From positions 8,453,501 through 8,517,500 of the forward strand of contig NC_016131.3 of the NCBI RefSeq assembly GCF_000005505.3: a stretch of 64,000 nt of DNA, in the 5' to 3' direction. This document shows positions 47,469 to 60,389 of the stretch, piece after piece. Each line of letters starts with the position of its first letter. The first letter of the stretch is position 1. The notes under the pieces were generated by a model. The model was not told the origin of the DNA and did not search any database. It worked only from the letters and a program-made list of their open reading frames with translations. A program made the position numbers and the translations under genes. Source of the DNA: Brachypodium distachyon. Lineage: Eukaryota; Streptophyta; Magnoliopsida; Poales; Poaceae.

Positions 47469-50211
47469 CGATCTATAACATTTCTAGGGAATGGAGACGG
47501 CGGCAGTCTGTATGACTATATTTGATTGTCTAGCATAATTGAGCGAGCATATGACACGTATATTTAACAAATTTAATTTTCACCACAGTTTGTTAACGTA
47601 TACGATGGAGCATAAAGCATACACCTCGACACAGCCAGTGCCAAATGAACACCAAAACATGTAAAACAGTGTGCATTGTGCAATCAAACAAGACACAAAA
47701 TCTACCACGCTAACTAGCTAACTAAATCAACAACATTAGTCCAGCGACATGTAAACACACACAAACTCTACAAGAGTAGCTAATTAAACAGTACGCAAAC
47801 TTTAAAATTTTGCCTACAAATATGCAAGTACTAACATTTTGCAAAAATACCTAGGTGTGTTTTGCATACCTCGCAGTAGGCTGGTTCTGCCTCTGCAAGC
47901 GACATTCCTTCTTCTCAATCCACTACAAAGCCACTTGTGTTGCCCCCTTGTCTTGCCGTTGCATTGGCGGTTCTTCCCCAATCATCCGAGGCTCCTAATG
48001 CAGCGCATGAATCCTCGCACATTGTTTTGTCGATGTCGATGTAGATGGGGTGTACACTCTGTCGATTGCCAACCTTTCAGCCATGCCTAAGGAGCACAAA
48101 AAGATCGTCCTTAGCTCTCCATGCACCCCACAAATAGAGAACCATACTCCTTTACCTCCTTGGGCTCCGACAAGATCGTGTGGACGGCAAAGAAGAGGAA
48201 GACTCTTAAGTATGACACGTTGCATAATTCAAGAAAGTTCAATGGTCTATAAACCATAGTAGTGACCTAATTGGAGTATTCAAAACAAGAGTACGCATGA
48301 AAACCTGTTTTGAGGAATTATGAAAAACGAAATCATATACACATTTGTTGGTGGTTTTTTTTTTACGAAAAATTTCGGTGAAATTTGTGTTGTTTGCACA
48401 TATCGTAAATGGTCATGCTTTTTATAGAAAAAAAATACACCAGCAAGTTATCTTGCATTCTATACATGTATGGCTTTTTCTCTGATCTTCAAAATCCAAA
48501 ACTATTTTAAGTTTGCTTAGTTTGAAAATATAGGTTTGCAACATTCTTTAAAATATTTAAAACGTAGTTGGGTGTTAACAATACTTGAAATTTATCGAAG
48601 AAAAAGAGCTAGTACAACTTTAACAACCTGATGTTTGGTTTCTGGCTTACAAAATAAGCCCGGTCACCGAACCAGCATTGAGAAGCAACACCCTGTCCAA
48701 CGTCTCGGTCCTTCAGCTGCATTTGGCATTGCGGTGTATTCTCGTAATCTTTTTTCACCCATTTTTTCATTTTTTGTTCTATTTTTATGTGTATTTTTCG
48801 ACGACGGATTATAAAAATAAGTTCAACGCACCACAAATGATCAATGCTAAACTCGTTGGGTGAGGCCGCTGAGACGCGAGGCCGGCCATACGTGATACTC
48901 CGAGCTTCTGGCGTGTAACGCCGTCTGAGGTCTGACTGACTGACTCTGGGCCCTGCGGCCTGCGGACGGATGCACTACGTGAGAGGCGGCGTCGACTGAT
49001 TGCCTTCGCGAATTGGCCAATTTGGGCGCTCGGGTCGACCCGTCGCCGGGCGCCAAGCACGACCTGGGCGGCACCGGGCGCGCCTTCACGTGCGGACTTT
49101 GTTGGTCCGGCGGCGAGGTACTGTTCATGGAGCCCTGCCACCTTCTGGCCGAGTCAATAGCGGTCCCGACCGGCCGGGCGGTTACGGCCGTACCCAGGCC
49201 ACGCATGGCGGCATGGGAGGCCACGCAGTACGTACTCCACCATCGGATTCCCACATATTCTACGGACTAGTATGCCAGTAGCAACGCCATGCATCGCAGG
49301 ATACAAGGATCACACAGGAGCGCTATTGCTCCGTGCTCGGAAAGGGGTGCACACAGTCTGCCTAGTGCTCTCATCTCCGCATGCGCATGGGTTGTGGGAT
49401 GATCCATACAGTAGAGATGGAGCCGTGAACGCGGTGGAATGTCAATGTAGAAACACGGCACACTGCGTCCTACGATGCCACTCCTGTTTAACATCACTGT
49501 CCTGGGACTAACAGACGCTGCAACTATGGAGTAGTTCTGTAGTACGCAGTATCCTGGAGTTGTACACTACGCGCTCTGTTTTATTTTTCTGATTCAAGGA
49601 AATGAAGCCTCAGTTCCATTGCACAGAACCATGTTCTAGTGTTCATAGTTGGAATACTCGATATAAAAGTACTAGTGCTGGTACCTCCAGAAGCAACGGA
49701 TGATATAAGCCATCATGCAATCTAGCCCAAATGATAACCTCACTCAAGTTCTTAAAATTGAAGGCACAGATTGACGAGGCATGGGTGGGAATTTTTAGGT
49801 CTTACGGGCCCCAAATGAACAGTGAACTGCGCGCAGACGCGATTATGGCCTACAAAATGTTTTGCGTGGCATGGGCCGGCGCCGTAGCTGACAAATCCCT
49901 AGCCAGCTCATGTCTTTCGCTAAAGCTCCGCATCTAATCCATATCCAGCCGGCCTATTTAACAATCTGCCATGTGAGCTAAAAAAAAACAATCTGCCACG
50001 TGAGGTCAGGTTGGAAAAATGCTTTAAAAAATAGGAAATGCTATTTTTTCAATGTTTCAATGAAAATTGTGCTATTTTGTCTAACACAAAAAAAAGTGTG
50101 TTTTTGGACAAAGTTCAAAAAAATGTGTGGCATTTTGTAAAATTTCTCGACAAACAGCCCGGAACGATCTGACCAACCGAGCGCCGGCGCCGGCCACGCA
50201 TTCGACGACCG
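47469..50211. other. Intergenic, no gene recognised
   Basis: Mostly AT-rich. 48850-49260 is GC-rich with open frames on both strands that match no family I know. 50041-50110 is a short A/T-rich potential hairpin. No TIR pair or LTR pair found. Confidence 0.4.
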
Positions 50212-51938
50212 ATGGAGCCGGCGGCGGCTCTCCCCAACGACCTGCTCGCCAACGTCCTCTGGCGCCTCCCGTCGAAGACCGTCGCGGCGGCGAGGTGCGT
50301 GAGCCGCGCGTGGACTCCCGCGGGCTGCTGCTCCCGTACGTGCTCCCGCTCGATCGTGGTGGGCGGCATCATCGATCGTCAACTACGTCGGCTACCGCCG
50401 CCAGCACCTGCTCGCCCAGAGCAGCGTCGGCGGGAGCCTCGACTTCGTGCCCCAGGACGTGGTGGAACCCCCGCGGTGACCACTTCAGCGAGGCCCTTGA
50501 AGCTAGTGGACGACGTCTCCGTCGTCAATCCGGTCACAAGGCGCCAAGGCGGTGGGCGCGCCTGCCGCCGCCGCACGGGCGGCCTCGGGACGACGACTCC
50601 GTTCTCCTGCACCTCGTCTTCGAGACTTCGACCCCGCGGCGTCGAGGTCAGGACACTACGAGGTGGTCTCGATCCCCTCCGTGCCGGAGAAGCCAAAGCC
50701 ATGCGCAGGGGAAGCGAAACCTGAGGACTCGTATGGCTCGATGGAATGGCCGCCGTCATCGTGCACCGTGGACGTTTTCTCTTCGAGGACCGGGCGATGG
50801 GAGGAGCGCGCCTTCGTTCGGCAAGGAGACGCCCCGGGACGGTTGCCGACCTGCGGCTGGACCACGTGGAACCCGAAATGTTCGGCGCGCTACGGCGCCA
50901 GGCGACGTACTGGCAAGGAGCTCTCTACGTGCACTGCCGAGACACTTATACTATGAGGTATACTTAGAGTATAATCATATGGTTTAGTCGTCTGTACTGT
51001 TCATATAATTAATTTCCTCCTGCAGATGTATTGTGAATTTGTCATTTTGTTTTGCTATGTTGTTCGACCCATGATCTCTACAAACATTTGTGTTCCGATT
51101 TCAGCGAATCTGCAAATTTGTTGGTTTCACTTATTTGTGACCAATGGGTGCTTAATTTGCAGGATGTCTTTGCCGAACAACAAGTACCGAGTGATCAAAT
51201 TGCCGATAAGCATCGCCGACGGTAGGCACACAAGGTGTAATCTCGGGAAATCGAAGCACGACTTGTACTTCACAGCAATCCGCGTGTGGTACGATCTTCG
51301 CGTATGGATTCTCGATGACTCGTGCTGTCAGCCCCAATGGGTCTTGAAGCATGAAAATGATCTTGAGGCCAGCACCTTGCTCACCGTTTCACGCATGAGC
51401 TACCTCAAGCAGATTGACGTGCATTAGTTTATAGATGAAGATGATAGTGTCGGCGTCGAAGGTGACAACAACGATGAGCAGAGTCACCACAGGGAGAAGA
51501 GGATGCACCGGCGGAAGAGGGCATTCATTATTAGTTGTGGAACTCTGACGAGGATGACTTTATTGAGACCGAAGAAGGGGATGAGGGGTGCGTCGGGGGC
51601 ATCTACATCCTGGGGTTTCATCCTTTTGGGGCCAGTTCGTTTACCCCCAGCTCGCAGGATTGAGAGGGAATGCTGAGATCATAGTTCAATTTCCCTTTAA
51701 TCCCCGTCAATCCCTTCCAATACCAGTAGGAAATCAAGAAACCGAATGGGGCCTCAAGGAGATGATGTACTTCCGCTCGACGTTCGGAAGGGCCGCATAT
51801 CATCTTGACACGTGCAAGGTTCAATGCTTGGGTGACCTGCGCGCAAAGCACTACCACTACTCGCCTATCGTGGGCATCTGTGGGGCGTTCCCATACACGC
51901 CTTGCATGAGGGGAGAGTTTCCTGATCACAGTTCTTGA
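50212..51938 (+). pseudogene. F-box protein pseudogene
   Basis: Starts with the F-box motif LPNDLLANVLWRLPSKTVAAARCVSRAW, shown here as LPNDLLANVL then RCVSRAW (50230-50315). It then follows a large grass F-box family whose pieces appear in shifting frames: VVNPVTRR, HYEVVSIPSVPEKPKP, SSCTVDVFSSRTGRWEE, YWQGALYVHCRD. An intron (50958-51162, GT-AG) joins TMR to MSLPNNKYRVIKLPIS. The C-terminal family blocks (LGFHPF, AAYHLDT, FPYTPC.RGEFP) reach 51938. Frame changes occur near 50320, 50460 and 50570 and again after 51540, and TAG stands at 51425-51427. Intact members act as substrate receptors of SCF ubiquitin ligases. This copy is dead but keeps its intron, so it is not a retrocopy. Confidence 0.82.
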
Positions 51939-52498
51939 AGTTTAGCACCAAACTATCAGCATGGGTTTGACTGCAAAGCAGTTGAATAAGGATCTCGAAC
52001 GAATTAGTGATGTCTTCATGTTAGAGTCATGTTCTCTTTTGGTTTGTAGCAACAATGGTTAATTCCATCCGGAAATCAAAATTTGATCATTTTAGTTTGG
52101 TCATTTAGCTTTTCTTTTTTTTAAACAGCTTCTTGTTTGCTCTAAGAAGAAGAATAAATAGTTTGCCATCTGACGGCCGTCTTTAATTTGTATCTCTATC
52201 CTCCCATGATTAACTGAGTTACAAATAAAAGAAAACTAACTGATGCTGAGCCGATCAAGCCACTGTTCGGCTGTTTAGCATGGAAACCATACAATGTTGT
52301 TCTGTAAGGAAATATGCTGCTATTTTTTTGGTGAGTAGTACATCTTCACAAGCTCAGCAGCTTTGCTCTCAGTAATCATGCTTAACACAGGTGAGTCCTT
52401 TTCACGAGTCACCACCAAGATTGGCACACAGTTGAGGGCAAGGAAATTAGAAGCCAGGACGATGAGCTTGCTCTTCGCAATATGGCTGAATTATTTTG
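51939..52498. other. Intergenic, no gene seen
   Basis: AT-rich 3' flank of the F-box pseudogene. Nothing else recognised. Confidence 0.4.
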
Positions 52499-52501
52499 TA
52501 A

Positions 52502-52816
52502 GAGCCTCTCCACTCGTCTTTCTCATAAATCGTCCGGCGCATGGTCATATAGGGAGCGCCGGCACAAACAATTTGTTTGAGGTGAAACCAGCATCCAGCC
52601 GCACCTACCAAACGCCGGCTCTCAAATTTGGTTTGTCTCACCGATAGTGGTGTCCCGCGCTGCTTTACAACTTCAGCCGGCGCTCCGCTAGCCCCCTTGT
52701 AAGTAGTGAGCGGCCCACAGGCCGCGCCGGCTACTTTAGTTGCCTGGGTGAGTTTTTCAGCGCCGACGTCTCATTTGGCGTTTGAGGAGCCTTTAGGAGG
52801 GCGGCTGGAGATGCTC
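52502..52816. mobile_element. PIF/Harbinger-type MITE, 315 bp
   Basis: Left end GAGCCTCTCCACTCG, right end GGCTGGAGATGCTC, with TAA on both sides (52499-52501 and 52817-52819), the preferred PIF target. The GC-rich interior has many GCCGGC motifs and no coding region. The left terminus resembles that of the Harbinger element at 10589. Confidence 0.8.
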
Positions 52817-52819
52817 TAA

Positions 52820-54003
52820 TCCTACTCATTTTCTGATACAAGAGGGGATAATAGGGGTTGTTCGGATGATTGGGTCTGAACTTCCAAATAGTAGCTGACA
52901 GGACATCAAGACCCGCCAACTTCCTACCAAAAAATAATAGGAGTAAGTAAAGAATCTAGATGCAACCATATGCGTGCCAACTGCGAGACTATGTCCATTA
53001 GCAATCTTTGAATCTTGCTTTCTGAAATGCCTTTTTCCAGTTCGGCAATTCATTCACTAATATTCTTACTTTATGAAAATGCCTTTTCCCAATTCGGCAA
53101 TTCTATTCACTATTCTCCACGACTCTCATCATCAGTGATCCAAATCCACAGTTCGATGGGCTGGCATCGGCTCAAAGACACGTGCTGATCATAGTCGAAT
53201 CAGATGCCGCGGTTATGCAACCGCAAATCAATATATGCCATATGCATAAGGGAAATAGCTACCCACAAGGGCTCCTTATGCCATACGCATTAGGGATTTT
53301 TCTTTCTTTCTAGAATATGCATTAGGGAAATAAACAGGCTACCCAAAAGGGTTCTTTTCATATGGTTATCTTCAGAAAACAAAAGAAAAAAGGGTTCATA
53401 TGACGGGGACTGGAAGACTGATCATGCCGCATCAACCGTTGTTCTGGACATCTCAACTAGGCGCTTCTGCCACCGACAATACGAACCAGTGCCAGTTATG
53501 GCACGAAAGGCTCAAGTGGCGGGCCATTAATCGGAAAGTGTTGAAAAAGACGGCCCCCTATCATGCATGTTGGCGTGAGAGGGCAGCATGTTGCACGTAT
53601 GTATTCGGGAACGAGATAGGCATTCGACATGGCTCGAACTCTAATCAAAAGCAGGGGCGCCGGTACTGAAAAATATTTCAAATGCTTACCATTTGGATGA
53701 CAAAATTAATACTCCGTACTGATATTTTTAAGCTAATGTATTTCGCTGGAGACAATCTTCCTTTCCATATTATTCTTTTTGAAGCGTGTGCCACGTCAAT
53801 TTTAGAGTATACATACGCAGTCTTTAGGTCATTGTTCCTAGGCTTAGTCTGGCGTGGCTTGTTCATATATTACAATCGGTACCTAATGAACTTCTTTTTA
53901 GATACAAATGTGTAGAAGAATTATCGAAATGCTTTCTAGCTAATCAGGTGTTCTTGACGGTATATTAACTAATCAGCTGTTACCTGGCGCAGTAAAGCAA
54001 TGT
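52820..54003. other. Intergenic, no gene seen
   Basis: Contains a short imperfect repeat of TGCCTTTTTCCAGTTCGGCAATTC (seen as CCTTTTTCCAGTTCGGC near 53031 and CCTTTTCCCAATTCGGC near 53083). No coding sequence recognised. Confidence 0.4.
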
Positions 54004-54010
54004 TAAGCTA

Positions 54011-54782
54011 TGTCGGGGGATGACTCCGGGTAGATCATGACGACACATATTAGCCGAGATGCCGAAGGCAAAGCCGGCACGAACATGTTTGCTGGCATCC
54101 TTAAGCCAAACTAATACTGACCCGGCATCGCAAGTGTATGCCGGCATGATTATCTTATCTTATGTGATTGCAGGATAAGGACGAGTACCCTGATCTCAGC
54201 CACCGTCGAGATGGCTCAACGGTCTTATCCTTATCTCATGGCGCAAAGTAAAGCAAGCGTTCTCTTTATCACGGGAAAGCAGTCGTCGCTTACGTCCCGG
54301 TGCCAGGCGACTGCTCAAAGAAGCACCGAAAGAGAATCAGTGACGGAAGCCGGCAGGCGACTGCTGTACTTGTTGCAGGCCGCCAGGAAAAGTAAAATTG
54401 TCTTGTCCCCTGCGGTACCACCCAGAGGGAACCAAGGCGCGTGCCCGGCGGGGCCCTTAGAAGATAACGTTAGTCCCTGACCCACATGTCAGTGTGACAT
54501 GGGCGGTCCATAAATAGGAACACTACCCTTTCCTGGAGGGGTAGGTCGGATCACTTAGACATTTAGGATTTTCCCCTTTTTCGTCTTCTTCCTCAAGAAT
54601 ACAGCTCAAGGAGCGCCATTGTATATCTTGCTATCTCGGCTTATACAAAAGGCAGGAGTAGGAGTCTTACCTCGGCAAGAGGGCTCCGAACCTGGGTAAA
54701 TCTGTGTGTGCTTGTGTGCTTGTGCGTGTTTCTCTTCACGTCCTTCCTCCTCCGGTTTCTCCTTCATCCATCGGCCCCAACA
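54011..54782 (+). mobile_element. Probable solo LTR (772 bp)
   Basis: Starts TGTCGGGGGATGACTCC and ends TCGGCCCCAACA, a terminus pair I associate with grass Gypsy-type LTRs. TATA-like CCATAAATAGG lies near 54509, so the sense is plus. TAAGC follows the right end (54783-54787), and TAAGC stands at 54004-54008, two bases before the left TG. That suggests a target duplication with two extra bases. There is no internal domain. Confidence 0.7.
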
Positions 54783-54891
54783 TAAGCCATCCTATGGCAT
54801 CTGCCGTGACACCACCACGACAAGCTAGGCAATCTTAAAATCATCTGTAAAATAGCTGACCCTGTCTTCTACCAGTAAAAGTAACAATGTA

Positions 54892-55140
54892 CTCACTCCG
54901 TTCCGAAATGTCGGAGAAATAACCGTGTTGATTATCAAAATTTCTAAAGTTTGACCAAATTTATAAAAAAAAATATCAGCATATACAGTGTCAAAGCCAA
55001 CATACTATGAAAATATTTTTTACAAATATGTCTAATAATCTTCATTTGACAAATGTGGATGTCCATTTTTGTTGTTGTTATAAGGTTGGTGACAAACCGA
55101 CATTCAGTAAAAGTTACACGCCCTACATTTCGTAACACAT
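54892..55140. mobile_element. Degenerate Mariner/Stowaway-like MITE
   Basis: The left CTCACTCCGTTCCGAAATGT and the inverse of the right end (GTTACGAAATGTAGGG) are related terminal repeats around an AT-rich interior of about 210 bp. The ends are approximate. Confidence 0.55.
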
Positions 55141-55563
55141 GGATTATAGTTTACCAAGAGCATGCATATCTAAAAACAACAAGAATACCACTTTTTCTTG
55201 GCGGGAACGAGAATAACACATGAACATAATGTTTCATCTTTTAAAATCATCACACATCCATTTTATGTCGTGCGCTTGTGTTGTGAACGGAAATTAAACA
55301 CCACAAAGTTAAGGCTAGACCTGTGAGATTTTTAGTCGGCATATGAAATTACAATGAATTGTCATAAATTTCCCTATGCAACATATAATTATTGATGCTC
55401 GAATGGATGTGTGCTGGATGAATTACTGGAATCCCCACAAATTAATCAACGGCTGAGAAAGCGCCCCCACCAATAGTGCTATGGTATTGGTAAATGATCC
55501 ATTTCACCCAATAGATCGGTCCGCCGGTTTGTAACACATGCTCACAACATCGCATCACTGACA

Positions 55564-55626
55564 TGTAGTTGCCAACTCTCAAACTCACTCGATTGGAGAT
55601 CAATTCACTCAGCTATCTTTTGCAAG

Positions 55627-55659
<33 letters not shown>

Positions 55660-56001
55660 AGTGGACACCAGGAGAGTTTTTGCGCCGCGTAACGTTTGCG
55701 ACTTTTCTAATTTCTCTTCTTATTCCCTCAGCCGTAGCTGTTACAACTGAAAACGGAAAACATGGATCGACTTGACCGAGCAATAGCCATGCCATCCCAT
55801 AGCGTCTTAGCGTGCCCACCCTGTGCGCCACGACTCCTTGTTTCGTGCCATCCCATGATAGAATCGGGCTCAGCCATCTACACTACGAACGGGAAGAAAG
55901 AACGGGTCAAGACGTGCACATAACACACGCTGCATGGCTCTCCTTATTCGCTAAGAGCTAACAAACTAAAGATAAGTAGCAACAGAATTAGATGGCTAAC
56001 A
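55564..56001 (-). repeat. 3' LTR of the second Copia element, with CA microsatellite
   Basis: Contains a CA repeat of about 29 nt (55629-55657). Confidence 0.93.
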
Positions 56002-56010
56002 TTTCACCCC

Positions 56011-59000
56011 CTAATTTTGATGCACCGGCTTCACCTCAATCACACCGAGCTGAGTTCTCATCTCAACGAAACGAACACGCCCGAGTGCCTTGGAGAGTAT
56101 GTCTGCCTTCTGATCGAGAGTACCGATGTGATCAATCTCAACCTTGCCTTCCTCCATGCACTGACGAATGTAGTGAAACTTGGTGTCTATGTGCTTACTC
56201 CTATCATGGAACACAGGGTTCTTGCACAATGCAATCGCTGACTTGTTATTCACAAGGAGCCTGAACTTTGCAGCCCCTGAGCCTTTCATCTCTGCGAGCA
56301 GGCGAGCTAACCACACCCCCTGACACGCTGCTGCCGTTGCTGCAATATACTCAGCCTCACACAAAGAAAGTGCCACTATCTTCTGCTTCTACGAGGCCCA
56401 AGTTACAACACTGTCACCAAGGAAGAAAGTAACACCTGTAGAGCTCTTACGATCATCGGTATCACCCGCAAGATCACTGTCGCTATACCCAACGAGTTCT
56501 GAAGTCATGGAGCTCTTCTTGTAGCAGCACCCATACCCCAGCGTCCCTCGGATATACCTTAAAATTTGCTTCACCGCTGTCCAATGAGTTGATCCAGGTA
56601 CCTCCATGAATCGACTTGCTATACCAACGGCATGAGCAATATCTGGACGAGTGTTCACAAGGTATCTCAGACTGCCAATGACACTTCTATACCTTGTCGC
56701 GTCCACTGGATCTCCAGCCTGAGTTTTACTCAGTTTCAGCCGGTTTTCCATCAGGGTGTGACATGGGTTACAACTCTTCGTGCCTGCCAGTTCCAGAATC
56801 TTCCGAGCATAGCTCGCCTAGGAGATTGTGATCTGCCCCTTCTCTTGCTTCCCTTCGATCCCCAAGTAATAGCTCAGCAGACCCAAGTCACTCATCTGGA
56901 ACATCTTCCCCATCTCCTCCTTGAACAACTGAACCTCTGAAGTGCAGGTACCGGTGATGATTAAGTCATCAACGTAGACGCCAACCAATAAGAAGTTGTC
57001 AACATCTCCCCTTCGGTATAGAGCATGCTCTAATGGACATTGCTCAAACCCCAATGATACTAGAGTCTGATGAAGCTTTGCATTCCATGCCCTGGGCGCC
57101 TAACGCAATCCATACAGAGCTTTGTGCAACCTCAGAACTTTGCTGCTGTTCTCCCCATCAACGAAACCAGCTGGCTGATGCACATACACCTCCTCAACGA
57201 GATCACCATTCAGGAAGGCAGATTTAACATCCATGTGGTGAACCTCCCAGCCTGAATGAGCAGCAAGCGCCAGCAGAACACGCACAGTCTCCATCCTAGC
57301 AACTGGAGCAAAAACTTCATCAAAGTCAATGCCTTGTTTCTGTGCATATCCCTTCGCCACTAGCCTCACCTTGTGCTTCACAATGTTTCCAGCTGCATCA
57401 CGTTTCACTTTGAAGACCCATTTCATGCCAATAGCTCGGTGGCCTTCAGGAAGAGATGCCAATTCCCATGTCCCATTCAACTAGATTGCATCCATTTCCT
57501 CCTCCATAGCCTTGCGCCATGAATCTTCCTGCATCGCCAACTCAACACTAGCTGGCTCTTCCGCTGCCAATAAGCACTGTGAACTCAACACATACTCATC
57601 ATCAGTGTACCTCTTGTTTGGCATAAAGATGCCTCTCCGTCCACGCGTCTCCATTGGGTGCAGATCAGGGGATCCGTCGGCTGGTTCTGCCGCGGCAGAA
57701 TTCGCGGCAGGATTTGTTGCTGGAGAGGCTCGTTCCTCTGCCGCGGCATAAGTTGCGGCAGAGTGTGTTGGAGAAGCTGATTTTTCTGCCGCGGCAGGAG
57801 ATGCGGCAGGCGATGGGGGAGCTGGAGATCGTTCTGCCGCGGCAGAAACCGCGGCAGGTTCAGCATAATGCTCGACCCTCAACTCCTCCATTGATTCACT
57901 TGCCACTCCTGTCTTCTTCCAGTCCCAACATTTGTTCTCCTCAAACACAACATCTCTTATCACACTGACCTTGCGTGTCTCTGGATTGTAGACACGGTAG
58001 GCTTTGGACCCCTCTTCATACCCAATAAACACCATTGGCACGGATCGATCTCAAGCTTCTTCACACCTGGCCCAATATTCTTCACATGAGCCACACACCC
58101 AAACGTGCGCAAATATGACACATTGGGTGTCTTCTTATGCCACGCTTCATATGGTGTGATTCCTGCTAAGCTTCTAGTTGGCGATCGATTGAGAATATAT
58201 ACTGCTGTCTTCACAGCCTCTGCCCAGAATGAGCTGGGCACCTTCATGCTCTTCAACAGCCCTCTTGCCATCTCGACACGGTACGGTTTCGCCGCTCAAC
58301 CACCCCGTTCTGCTGGGGTGAATACGGTGCAGTGGTGTGTCGCCGAACTCCAAGCTCCTCACAGCACTCGGCAAACTCGGTGGATATGAATTCTCCACCT
58401 CGATCGGTTCTGAACGCTTTCAGCTTCAACGATGATTCAGTTTTAGCTAGCGCCTTCACCTTCTTGAAGAACCTGAATGCCTCATCCTTGGTCTTAGTAC
58501 CTCAAGCCACATGTATCTGCTGCAGTCATCAACTATCAACAAAAAATATCTGTTGCCCCCTGCAGAAGCTGGTGTGATCGGTCCACATAGGTCACCATGC
58601 CACAGCTCCAATTTCTCTCCTGCTCGGTATGAGGTGTTGCCGGGGAATGGCTTGCGAGACTGCTTCGCCATGGAACAGCCCTCGCAGAATTGCTCAATGT
58701 GCTGGATCACTGGTAATCCGTGCACCATTCCCTTTGCTCCGAGATCGTGTAGAGCCCGGAAGTGGTGGTGGCCATATCGCGCGTGCCACTGCCACGCCAG
58801 GTCCTCCCCACATGCCAGCAGGTATACTGGTACACCCAGCTTGAGTGTCACCGAGTACAGCCGGTTCTTCATACGCCTGACCCGTGCGAGCAGGCGCCGC
58901 CTCTGATCAAACAGACACAGCTCCCCATCCTCTATCACGGTCTTCACACCAATCTCATCAAGCTGCCCAAGGTTGATGATATTGCTTCGTAGCCGAGGTA

Positions 59001-60294
59001 TCCAGTGCACCTAGTCAAGATGCGATGCTCTGCATTCTTGCAATCAACAAGCACAGAACCACGACCATGAATTTCAACTAGTGACCCATTACCAAACTTC
59101 ACCGTACCTTTCACCGACTCGTCGAGCCGCGGCTACGAAGTGATTGCTTGCACCGGTGTCCAGGAACCAACGATCGTCGTTGCACGGCACCGGCACAACG
59201 CGTTCCTCGTTCAGAAACACGCGCTCGCCGGTCACTGCAGAGCACGCCACGTTCCCGCCGCGCACGGTGAGCGCGGCGTTCGGCACGGGCAGATCAGGCA
59301 CCCTGATCCCCGAGCCCTCCAAGTGCACCATGTCGTCGCCGGAGACAGCCAGCAGCAGGGCCGGCTCGTCCTCCTGCGCCTGGGTCAAGTTCGCCGCTTC
59401 CTCTCGCCGCTGGCGCCGTGGCTTACGGCACTATTTTGCCCAGTGTCCGTAAATGCCGCAGTTATGCCACTTGCCCTTCTTCGGTGCCTTGCCTTTGTCG
59501 TCGGAGTCGCTCGTGCCGCCGGCAGTCTTGCCTTTCGGCTTCGCCTTGTTGTTGCCGCGCGCCTTGTCGCCTCCGCTCGAGGAGTTGCCGCCACCATCGC
59601 GGTGATGTGGCGCGCCATCCACTGCTCCTCGGTGAGCAGCAGTTTGCCGCCCACCTCCGGCTCCACATCGAGCCCATCCTCGGCGGCAGAAAGCCGGCCT
59701 GAGAGTTCCTCGATGGACATGCTCTAGAGATCCAGGCAGGACTCCATTGCGACCGCCACCGGTTTGATTCTCGGCGGCACGACACGAAGGAGCTTCTTCA
59801 CGGCCTTCTCCTCCGTGATGTCGTCCCCGACCTGCTACAGGTCAGTTACTAGCCCGGACAGCCTCAACGCAAAATCTTCGATGGACTCGCCGTTCTTGAA
59901 GGCGAGGTTCTCGTACTCCTTGCGCAGCTTCTGGGCTTTGGCCTTGCGGACGCGTTCCATGCCGGCGCGCATCAACTTGACCGCGTTCCAGGCGTCATGC
60001 GCGTTATCCTTCACAGCAACAACGCGCATCATCTCGGGCGGCACCGAGCGCAGGATCGGACCGAATGCCTGCCGCTCCTGCCACGCCGAAATCTCTTCTC
60101 CTTCCACGGCCTCCCAGAGACCGGCTCCTTGCATTTGGACCCGCATGAGGATTGCCCAGTCTGAGTAGTTGGTGCGCGTGAGCATGGGGAAGGTGATCAC
60201 CCCGCTGCCACTCACCTCACGCACCACCTCTTGCTGCACCACGACCTGGCCATCGCGTCGCCTCCCGCAGCTCCGACCACGACTCAGAGTTCAT
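56011..60294 (-). pseudogene. Copia gag-pol of the second element, broken by stops and frameshifts
   Basis: Gag begins at 60294 (MNSESWSELREA). Then come the gag core (TRTNYSDWAILMRVQMQG), a zinc knuckle near 59450 (HNCGIYGHWAK, first Cys changed or lost), protease (FLDTGASNH, intact), integrase (WQWHARYGH, HGDLCGP, RTDRGGEF, NGVVERRN), RT ([22 protein letters not shown]) and RNase H (YSDSDLAGDTDDRKS, LCEAEYIAATAA), ending near 56011. Stops lie for example near 59835, 57100, 56818, 56389 and 58500, and the frame changes in gag and integrase. The main active-site residues survive, so inactivation looks recent. Confidence 0.9.
57687..57845. repeat. Palindromic CTGCCGCGGCAG repeat in the integrase-RT linker
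   Basis: The 12-bp palindrome occurs at 57687, 57786 and 57834, with an 11-base version at 57738, spaced 48-51 bp. In the minus frame it encodes a repeated AAAE within a Ser/Pro/Ala-rich linker. Confidence 0.88.
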
Positions 60295-60375
60295 GATCGC
60301 GGCGAAGTCACAGACCGAGAAACCGACCGATCGCCTCGAGTGTTCGACATCAGAGATCACCAGAACCTGATCAGG

Positions 60376-60387
60376 GCTCTGATACCA
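60376..60387 (-). other. Primer-binding site for initiator tRNA-Met
   Basis: The minus strand reads TGGTATCAGAGC two bases inside the 5' LTR of the second Copia element. Confidence 0.92.
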
Positions 60388-60389
60388 AT

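Noticed and set aside
48847..49281. Possible gene on either strand
   Set aside because: Short, overlapping, unlike any family recognised; no splice sites that extend them.
55629..55657. CRISPR-like or regulatory periodic repeat
   Set aside because: It is a plain CA microsatellite; no spacer structure, and the genome is a plant nucleus.
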